From positions 1 through 41,061 of the forward strand of contig JADFLA010000006.1 of assembly GCA_022564635.1 (NCBI GenBank): a stretch of 41,061 bases of DNA. The letters are read 5' to 3'. The DNA is from Nanobdellota archaeon. Lineage in GTDB: Archaea; Nanobdellota; Nanobdellia; Woesearchaeales; GW2011-AR4. The position numbers were made by a program, and so were the translations under genes. Shown here piece after piece: positions 9,671 through 18,100 of the stretch. The notes below the pieces were generated by a model. It ran no database searches and had not been told where the DNA came from. It saw only the letters and a list, made by a program, of their open reading frames with translations. The first letter of the stretch is position 1. Each line of letters opens with the position of its first letter.

Positions 9671-10948
9671 ATGATAAAAAAGTTTTTCAGTTTATTTATA
9701 GTATTTCTAATAGGAATTTTAATGAGTGTTACAGCTTTAGCTACTATTACTGTAGATTTTGTAAAAGTAGATGGTGACGAAGTATTTCAAACTGGAAATA
9801 ATTTTATTCTTGATGTTGATAGGGGAGATGAGATTGATGTTAAGGTAAGATTAAGTTCAGATGTATCCCTTGATGATGTCCAGGTAGAGGCTGTTTTAAG
9901 AGGAGTAGACAGCAGAGATAAAGTTGATGATATTACCGATACTTTTGATATGAAAAAAGACGTTTCTTATACAAAAAGATTAACATTACCATTAATATCT
10001 AAAATTGATATTGATCAATATAAGTTAAGAATAAGAATTTCTGACAGAGATAACCCCACTGTTGAACAAACTTATGAGCTTGACATTGGCACAAAAAGAC
10101 ACGATGTTGAGATAAGGGATGTTGTTCTTTCACCAAGCACAGAAGTTAAGGCAGGAAGGGCATTGCTTGCTACTGTAAGAGTGAGAAACAGAGGAGAAAA
10201 GGATGAAGATGGTGTTAAGGTTGTTGTAAGCATACCACAGTTAGGAGTTTCAGCTGCTGACTTTATTGATGAGCTTGAGGCAGAAGGTGAAGATGATGAC
10301 CAAGCAACATCTGAGGAAATGTTCTTAAGAATTCCAGATAGTGCAGAAACAGGGGAATACACAGTAAGAGTTGAGGTATTCTTTGATGATGGTGATAAGA
10401 GAAATGTTAAAGAAACTACAATATTTGTTTTAGGGCAAGACAGAGTAGCAGAAAAGCCTAAAGCAGATGAAAAGACAATCATAACAGTTGCAGTTGATAA
10501 GCAGAGTACTGTACAAGGCGGTGGAGAGGTAGCTTATCCAATAACATTGACAAATGCTGGAGCAAGTTCAAAGACCTATACTATACAAGCTGATGGTGCT
10601 GCATGGGCAAACTTCCGTGTAAGTCCATCAAATGTGTTGGTAATAGATTCTGGAGACAGCAAGGCATTTACTGTTTTTGTTTCAGCAAATAACAATGCTC
10701 CATTAGGAGACCAAACATTTACAGTAACAGTTAGTAGCGGGGCTAAAGTACTAAAACAGTTGCCTTTAAGCATAAATGTTCAGGGAGGACAAGTAGTAAG
10801 TGGAACCTCAACAGTAAAGAGAGTACTTGAAGTCGGTCTAGTAGTTTTAGTGATTTTGCTTGTAATAATAGGCCTAATTATAGGCTTTAGCAAGCTTAGA
10901 GGAGAAGAAGAGGAAGTAGAAGAAGGAGAGGAAAAGACCTACTATTAG
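9671..10948 (+). CDS. Secreted/membrane-anchored S-layer-like protein (COG1361/CARDB-like repeats)
   Basis: Signal peptide, 'LLATVRVRNRGEKDEDGVKVVVSIP', 'ITLTNAGASSKTYTIQADGAAWANFRVSPSNVLV', C-terminal TM. Confidence 0.75.
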   Translation: MIKKFFSLFIVFLIGILMSVTALATITVDFVKVDGDEVFQTGNNFILDVDRGDEIDVKVRLSSDVSLDDVQVEAVLRGVDSRDKVDDITDTFDMKKDVSYTKRLTLPLISKIDIDQYKLRIRISDRDNPTVEQTYELDIGTKRHDVEIRDVVLSPSTEVKAGRALLATVRVRNRGEKDEDGVKVVVSIPQLGVSAADFIDELEAEGEDDDQATSEEMFLRIPDSAETGEYTVRVEVFFDDGDKRNVKETTIFVLGQDRVAEKPKADEKTIITVAVDKQSTVQGGGEVAYPITLTNAGASSKTYTIQADGAAWANFRVSPSNVLVIDSGDSKAFTVFVSANNNAPLGDQTFTVTVSSGAKVLKQLPLSINVQGGQVVSGTSTVKRVLEVGLVVLVILLVIIGLIIGFSKLRGEEEEVEEGEEKTYY

Positions 10949-10961
10949 ATTTTTTCTTTTT

Positions 10962-10988
10962 CCACGAAAATTCAATGAATTTTCGTGG
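10962..10988. repeat. Near-perfect 27-nt palindrome CCACGAAAATTCA-A-TGAATTTTCGTGG
   Basis: 13-bp arms around a single base, read directly. Confidence 0.9.
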
Positions 10989-10991
10989 CAC

Positions 10992-11010
10992 CGAAAATCG
11001 AAGATTTTCG
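10992..11010. repeat. Second hairpin CGAAAATC-GAA-GATTTTCG
   Basis: 8-bp arms, 3 nt downstream of the previous palindrome. Confidence 0.9.
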
Positions 11011-11075
11011 CGTGTATTATAATTTTTATATATTGTTTAATTTCTTACTAGGAGAAGTATTTAGTTTGCATTAAG

Positions 11076-13250
11076 ATGAATACTAAAAAACTATTATTTA
11101 GTTTATTTTTATTATTATTTTTGTTAATAAATATAGTTAATGCTAAGGAAGACTTTACTGCATCCTCTTCGCGTTCTGTGGAATTATGCCCGTGTTCAAA
11201 TCAAGCTTATAGTGTTAATGTGCAAAATACCGGTTCTGTTCAAAATTCTTATACAGTTTTAGCTTCTGGAGGTGCAGCAGAATGGATTACTTTTAATCCA
11301 AGTAAATTTGTTCTGAATCCAGGACAAAAAGGAAGCTTTTTTGTTATTGTGAATTCTGTATGTAATATTGAAGGGGATTATGATATAGAGATTTTTATAA
11401 CTACTAATAATGGCTTAACAAAGGTTGTTAAGCAAGTTCTTGAGTTTTCTCAGTGCTATGATTATACTTTAGATCAGGGAAAAGTTGTTGAAGAGGTTAA
11501 GGAAAGCTTGAGTTTTTTACAGTACGATGGTTCCTACTCTTTATGCAAAAATGAGCAAAAGTCCATACCAATTCTGATTGTAAACAATGAAAATTTTGAA
11601 AACGGATATAAATTGTTTTTAGATGCTCCTGAATGGACAGGATTAAATGTTAATAGTATAAGTCTTGGTGCAAAGAAATCAGGCATATTTCTTATTAATT
11701 TTGATACAACAGATGTAGAAGGAGAATATAACTTTAAATTAAATGCGATAAGCGAGCTCGGAAAGGTACAAAGAAAAAAGAACATTGAGGTTAATGTACA
11801 GGATTGCTATGCTTTAGAGCTTGATTTAAAAGAAGAAGATATTGTTTGCGGTGGTGAAGATAAAGATTATGAAGTTATTGTTAAAAATTTAGGGGCTTTA
11901 GAGCAGAATATAAAATTAGAATTAGATGCTCCAGAGTGGGTGAATGTTGAGAATGCCTCTATTTATTTAGGTTCTGAACAGGAAAAAACTTTAACATTGA
12001 ATGCAAATCCTGAAGATGACATATCTGGAAATTTTTTTGTAACAGTAAATGCTATAATTGAGGATAAACCCGAACTTGAATTTTCTGATAGGATAAAACT
12101 CGATGTTACATCAAAGTTTGAGTGTTACAAAGCAAATATAAATACAAAAACAAGTGTAACTAATTTTTATAGTCAAGATTTCTTTTCTGCTAAAGTAAAG
12201 AACAATGGAATAAAAAAAGCTGCTTATGATGTAAGTTTAGAAGGCCCTTCTTGGATAAGTGCAAGTCCAGAAACTTTAGAGCTAAATCCAGGCCAGACTG
12301 GAAATCTTAATTTAATTGTAAATCCAGGTACAGATGTCAATCAAGAAACTTACGGTATTAAAATAAATCTGGAAAGCAATGGTGCAGTATATTCCAAAGA
12401 TGTTGATATAGTGCTTAGAAAAGAAAGTGAGTTTGTGAAGAAGTTAAAGACAACTTTAAAGAAATATCGATATTACATTTATTTATTGATTTTAATTATT
12501 ATTTTAATTATTATTTTAAGAAAACCAATAATGAGAATAAAGAATAAAGTAAAAAAAGATTATGAAAAATATAAAGTTAAAACAGAAAGATTAAGGGCTT
12601 TAAAGCTCGCAAGGAAAGAGCGAGAAGAAGAAAAAAAGAAGAAAAAAGAGTTGGAAGAAAAGAAAAAAAGAGAGCTGGAAGAAAAAAGAAAAGAGCAAGA
12701 AAAAACGAGAAAAAAAGAACTTGAGAGAAAAAAGGAGAAAAGAATAAAGAAGAAAGACATTTTCAAAAAACTTCCTATTGGCAAAGTTTTGATTTATGTG
12801 GCATTATTAATCGCTTCTATAATATTTATAGGACATGAGAATAAATTATTCAATGCAAAATATCTTCATATTTACATAAGAAATCTATTTTATGGATATC
12901 TGTACTATATATTAATAGGTGTTGGTGTAGTTATTGTTTTATTTTTGTTGGTTTTATTGTATAATTATATTTCTAAAAAAGGAAAGAAGAAGGTAAAGAG
13001 AGAGGCAAAAAAAGCAGAAAAGAAAGCAAAGAAGGGAAAAGAGTGGTACAATAAGCCTTCTTATGTAATTGCTATTTTTATTCCGATTATGATTTTGCTT
13101 GCAGCTCTTGCCTACTTAAATCTTTTTGATGATATAAAGGATTTTGTTATATTATATTCATATTATTTTGGATTAGGCATAGTAATTCTTGTTATTATTA
13201 TATTGTTGATAAGGTTCTATAAGCCATTGTTTAAGTTTTTGAGAGAATGA
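11076..13250 (+). CDS. Multi-TM surface protein with NEW3/COG1361-like ectodomain and a K/E-rich segment between TM helices
   Basis: Signal peptide, repeated 'YxVxVxNxG...APEW' blocks, TM 'YYIYLLILIIILIIIL', K/E stretch, further TMs. Confidence 0.75.
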   Translation: MNTKKLLFSLFLLLFLLINIVNAKEDFTASSSRSVELCPCSNQAYSVNVQNTGSVQNSYTVLASGGAAEWITFNPSKFVLNPGQKGSFFVIVNSVCNIEGDYDIEIFITTNNGLTKVVKQVLEFSQCYDYTLDQGKVVEEVKESLSFLQYDGSYSLCKNEQKSIPILIVNNENFENGYKLFLDAPEWTGLNVNSISLGAKKSGIFLINFDTTDVEGEYNFKLNAISELGKVQRKKNIEVNVQDCYALELDLKEEDIVCGGEDKDYEVIVKNLGALEQNIKLELDAPEWVNVENASIYLGSEQEKTLTLNANPEDDISGNFFVTVNAIIEDKPELEFSDRIKLDVTSKFECYKANINTKTSVTNFYSQDFFSAKVKNNGIKKAAYDVSLEGPSWISASPETLELNPGQTGNLNLIVNPGTDVNQETYGIKINLESNGAVYSKDVDIVLRKESEFVKKLKTTLKKYRYYIYLLILIIILIIILRKPIMRIKNKVKKDYEKYKVKTERLRALKLARKEREEEKKKKKELEEKKKRELEEKRKEQEKTRKKELERKKEKRIKKKDIFKKLPIGKVLIYVALLIASIIFIGHENKLFNAKYLHIYIRNLFYGYLYYILIGVGVVIVLFLLVLLYNYISKKGKKKVKREAKKAEKKAKKGKEWYNKPSYVIAIFIPIMILLAALAYLNLFDDIKDFVILYSYYFGLGIVILVIIILLIRFYKPLFKFLRE

Positions 13251-13443
13251 TAATGGGGCACTCATTGTTCTATTATTTATTAATTATTCATCAATTTCTT
13301 GTATTTAAATCACTTATTCTTGTCTCAACTATTAAATTATGATTTTCTTATTTTCTATATTGCAAATAAGCACTGGACATTCACGCGTAAGGTATTTAAA
13401 AACCATTTACATAGTTTTAACATGATATAATTTGGTGATTTAA

Positions 13444-14124
13444 ATGAAATTTGCAAAAATTAACATTAAAAATTTTAAAATTACGCCAGAATTTGCAAGA
13501 TTGCATGCACATATTTGTGGAGATGGTTCCATTTATAGAACTAAAACTAATAGATCAAAAAAGGAATTAGAACAGCATCCTAGAAAAAATACAGTTAGAA
13601 ATAGATTTAACATTCGATACTGTAATGATAGCCAAATATTACTCAATCAATTTTTAATCGATTTTAAGAATCTATTCAATAGGAAAGCAATTTTAGTATC
13701 AAAGGGTAGACAGATGGAAATCCAAGGGAAATGGTTGTACGACTTGTTCAAGTATTATGGTGCTGGTAAATCTAAAGAATGGTCAATACATAAGGAAATA
13801 ATCGGAGCTTCTGATAAAATAAAATCACAGTGGCTAATGGCTTTTTTTGACGACGAAGCCCATGTATCAAAAACCCGCAAGAGAATTGTTTTGAATATAG
13901 TGAACTTAAAAGGTCTAAAGCAAATCAAAAAACTATTGAATGATATGAATATAAATTCTAAGTTAAATGGTCCTTATTTCTATAAGGAATTTTATTCATA
14001 TCACTTAACAATTTATAAAAGTTCTATTCAAAAATATTCAAATTTTATTGGGTTCACTCATCCCAAAAAAAGAAAGGATTTATATGAGATCGTAAAAAAT
14101 ATGGGGACGCAGGGAATTTCATAA
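13444..14124 (+). CDS. Stand-alone LAGLIDADG homing endonuclease-like protein
   Basis: Two motifs: 'FARLHAHICGDGSIYR' and 'QWLMAFFDDEAHVS'; no intein splicing blocks. Confidence 0.85.
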   Translation: MKFAKINIKNFKITPEFARLHAHICGDGSIYRTKTNRSKKELEQHPRKNTVRNRFNIRYCNDSQILLNQFLIDFKNLFNRKAILVSKGRQMEIQGKWLYDLFKYYGAGKSKEWSIHKEIIGASDKIKSQWLMAFFDDEAHVSKTRKRIVLNIVNLKGLKQIKKLLNDMNINSKLNGPYFYKEFYSYHLTIYKSSIQKYSNFIGFTHPKKRKDLYEIVKNMGTQGIS

Positions 14125-14247
14125 GATTTCTCTTAATTTGAACCCCGATTAGAGGCTATCTTCGAGGAGATTTTTATCATTGCTTTATAGCTCAAATCTC
14201 CATTTACTGGAGGCCTCGATAATAGCCAGATTATAAGACGTCCCCAT
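14101..14247 (+). other. Structured element with 9-bp closing stem ATGGGGACG/CGTCCCCAT, overlapping the end of the LAGLIDADG ORF
   Basis: Nested complements: GGCTAT 14154-14159 / ATAGCC 14222-14227; TCGAGG 14162-14167 / CCTCGA 14214-14219; CTCCA 14198-14202 / TGGAG 14208-14212. Confidence 0.6.
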
Positions 14248-14472
14248 CAAAATAAAGAATACATTGTGTTTATTTAAACATTATTATTTTTTGATTTTAA
14301 ATTATCTTTATTCATTTTTTAATATTTTTATTCAACAATTTTTTAACATTATTAATCATTATTTTATTTTTCAATCATTGGAATTATCATCTTTAATTTT
14401 ATTAATTATTATTGATCGATTTTGCGTCGTCATTATTGGTTTTTTATTTTTAATTATTGGGATTATTGTTTT

Positions 14473-14853
14473 TTAAAATTCAATTTTATCTCCTAACTCT
14501 GTCTTTGTTTCTTTAATAGTATTTTTTGGCAATTCAATAATGTATTTTGATTTATTTTTTGGAGCGTAAAAACTGAATGGCTTAAAATTTTCTTTCATCT
14601 CCACGACAATTTTATTTTTATTCAAAAATAAAACATCAATAGGGTAAAAAACAAAAAACATATGCAACGGATTTATTTTTTCTTTTTTGAAGATAAAAAT
14701 TAGCGGCTTATTTTTTTTAGAGAACATTAATCCCGAGCTTTTAGAAATAATGCTCGTGCATGCCTTTGCATTTCTTGCAAGCAAAGTTTTTTTTGTTTTG
14801 TTTTTGATGTGCATCTTCGATAAAAAGTTTCTGAACAATAAAAATTTAATCAT
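14473..14853 (-). CDS. DUF192 family protein
   Basis: 'SGLMFSKKNKPLIFIFKKE...FVFYPIDVLFLNKNKIVVEMKENFKPFSFYAPKNKSKYIIELP...GDKIEF' matches the DUF192 pattern. Confidence 0.88.
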   Translation of the reverse strand: MIKFLLFRNFLSKMHIKNKTKKTLLARNAKACTSIISKSSGLMFSKKNKPLIFIFKKEKINPLHMFFVFYPIDVLFLNKNKIVVEMKENFKPFSFYAPKNKSKYIIELPKNTIKETKTELGDKIEF

Positions 14854-15021
14854 TATTAAGTTATTATATACTGTAAAAGATACTTAGAGCGAAAGTTTTA
14901 AATATGATTCTGTTTTCTCTATTTTTAATAAAAAGTTTTGGGTGATGACAAGAAAATTCTGACGATTAAATTTTTATTTCATAATAATTTTATATATAAA
15001 AAATAATATACTTTAGACAAT

Positions 15022-15038
15022 CGAAACATTTAAATATA
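15022..15038 (+). promoter_or_regulatory. Putative BRE/TATA promoter element CGAAACATTTAAATATA
   Basis: Exact copy of 9591-9607. Confidence 0.6.
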
Positions 15039-15138
15039 TGTTGTAGGATAAATTAACTAAAAAATATTTTTTGGTGTATAAATTTAGTTCAAAGGGGTAA
15101 ATTACCTTTTATTTCGTCGTTAAAAGAGGAGTCCAATA

Positions 15139-18100
15139 ATGGAAAAAGAGGGTAAGGTTGATATATGGTCCATTTTAATAGCTTCTATACTTATTCTTGT
15201 TGTTTATGCTGTGATGGTTCTTGGTAATGTGGGAGTACTTTCTGAATTTCCTGAGAATACTACTAATGCAAGTGCATCTTTTGGTTATGGTGATGGAAGT
15301 TTACCATCAATGACAGCATTCAATGGGACAAGTAGTTTATTTAGATGTAATGTGAGTACTAATGATAATGGTACAAATACGAATATTACTAACGTTTCTC
15401 TGTTTTTGAACAGGGTACCTATAACAAATGCCGATGGAGATGTAGCAAATGTGACATTTTTTATTAATGACACAACAACAAGTCAAGTTATTAATATGAC
15501 TCTTCCACTGACTCTTGCCGAGGGAACTTATTCTTGGATCTGTAGAGTTGAAGATAATCAGACACCCACTATATCGTATAATACAACTAATAACAGAACA
15601 TTCACAATTGACTTAACTCCTCCAGGATTTACTAATCTATCAGTTACTTCAAACAGTCAGGTTAGTACTGAAGACACAGTTTTCCTGTCAGCGAACTTTT
15701 CGGATCAGTTGACTTCTATACATACTGTGAGACTTTTTGTAAATACCTCCGGTACTGCAGATAATGAAGTTAATATTACTGATGCGACAAGTGGGGTAAC
15801 AGCAGGAAACGGCACCCAAGTAAACCTATCTTTCAAAATAGCTGGCGGTGAACTTGGCAATGATCTGAACTTTACCTTCCAAGTAAACGATTCTGTAAAT
15901 AATATAAACATAACTACTGTTAGTGTAGTGTCTGTTAGTGGAGATGGAACTCCTCCTGGTATTACTTTAAATTCTCCGATTAGTACAAATCAAACAAGCA
16001 CAACAGCACCCAACTTTAACTTTACAGCAGTTGATAATAATAATAGTGCTTCTGTAATTCTTACATGCGCCATTAACATATCATTGGGCGGGTCTCTCTT
16101 TACGGATATAACTAATATAAAGGCAACTAATGGAACTCTTCAAAGTAATACTACAACAGTTACTTTGTCAGATGGTGTATATAGTTGGAATGTGAGCTGC
16201 ATTGATCCTGCCGGCAATAAAAACACTTCTTTAACTCAATCATTTACTGTTGATAATTTAGCTCCTGCTTTGACGCAGATTAACCTTACAAACAACGCTA
16301 ATTTGACTGCTGCAGGGGTATATAGTGTCATAAATAAGAGTGGTTCTGGTAACTCATTAAGACAAGGAGCAACAATTTTTTTGGCTACTAATTTAACAGA
16401 CAATTTAACTCAACCACTTAAAGTTGAACTTCAATTTTTGAATACTTCTTCAGGTAATTGGGAGATACTTGATACTCAAGAAACAATTGATACTAGTGCC
16501 GGTGGTTATTCTGCAGCAGAAGGAATGTGGGGCAATGCCTCTTTTGTAATTCCGACTGGACATAATGAATTTGAGGGTACTAACGTTTCATTTAGGGCAT
16601 TCTATAATGATACTCTCGGTAATTCCAATACCAGTGTAGTAATTATTGCACAGATTAATGATACTTCTGCGCCTACTATAACTATTAACAAACCAACTAC
16701 AAACTTATCAAATTTCAGCAGTGGAAACGATATTGAGATTAACTGGACAATAACTGAAAATAACCCAATTGTTGCAATTAACTGGAGTGTTGATGATGTT
16801 TCAAGCGAGAGTGCGCCTGGTTGTCAAGACTTTGGTAAATTTAATACAGAGGCCTTAGCAGACCCTAAAAAGAAACATAACTTTACCTTATTCCCAGCAA
16901 GTTGTTCAAGTAGTCTATCTTCAGACTTCCATAAAATTTTGATTCAAGCAAGAGATAGTTGGGGTAATGTACAGCAAATATTGATTAATTTCACTGTGGA
17001 TACGCAGGCACCTACAATTGCCATTACACCAGCTAATAATACAAATATGACCTCTTCTTCAACATCAATTACAGTAACTAATACAGATGATTTCAGTGGA
17101 GTTCCAACAACTACTTGGACAACTAGTTGCAGTGGGAGCGGATCTTATACAAGCGGAACCGCATTCTTCCCGTTTAATGATTCAAGTGGTCCATGCAGTG
17201 GAGCTTCTGTACAGACATTGACAATTACTGCTACAGACCAAGCTGGAAACTCAAATGTTTCATCATTCTTGTTTGGTGTTGATGATACTGCTCCGACTCC
17301 TATAACGTCTGTATCACCAACCGATGGAGAGAGTGTTGTAAACGATGTAATGCTTAACTACACAGCTGTTGATGACTTTGTCGAAGTATCTTTTATTGGA
17401 TATTATTTAGATTCTAACCCAGTTGTACAACTTAATTTTAGTGCTGAGGGATTAGGTTCAACAGGCGTTACATTTAATGGCAATACAACAATAAATTTGA
17501 CAGGAGGAAACCACACAATTATCTATACAGCAAATGATACTGTCGGCAACTTTAGAAATAGCAGCACCATAAGCTTTGTTGTAATTGCTCCAATACCTTT
17601 AACAGATTGGAGACTAGGACTAAATCTTACTCTCGGTACAGAAGTTTCTACCGCACCAGTATTTAGGGTTAAGAATGATACCGGGGATTATAACATTAAA
17701 ACTGATAGTCAATTGACAAATGAAACATATGAAATAATTATAAATGTAAACAGCACTGGAACACCATTTAATGTAACACTTACTGATCTGGATGGCTCTA
17801 GTGCGAGTTGGGATAAGATTAATTCCACGTATATTAGGTCAAATAATACTCAAACTTATAATGGAATACAGGGCAACTGGACTAACACCATAATCCAGAT
17901 GGTTTATGTCAATGGTAGTTTAGATGATTTTGCAGGAAATACTAATAAGTATTATGGAACGGTAACATTCCCTGTGAATATATCTGGAAATACAGGTCTA
18001 GTCCAAGAGTTCTGGTGGCTACAAGATGAAACGAATTTGCAGTCAAGAGAAAGTATTTCACAATGTAGTTCTGTCTTTAGCGCAACTGATACCACGCCAT

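Noticed and set aside
12560-12784. Antisense ORF rich in S/F opposite the K/E-rich segment
   Set aside because: Simple mirror of the AAA/GAA-rich coding strand.
14101-14247. Possible intron-bearing tRNA because GGGGACG/CGTCCCC resembles an acceptor stem followed by A
   Set aside because: No T-arm (GGTTCRA-type) next to the 3' arm and no D-arm bases after the 5' arm; cannot be arranged as a tRNA.
14264-14476. 70-aa ORF on + strand (MCLFKHYYFLILNYLYSF...)
   Set aside because: Composed of AT-rich low-complexity sequence (F/I/L/Y/N) downstream of the structured element; no domain, no clear RBS. Likely spurious.
14942-14970. C/D-box-like sRNA (GTGATGA...CTGA)
   Set aside because: Boxes are only ~10 nt apart and no convincing C'/D' pair or terminal stem was found.
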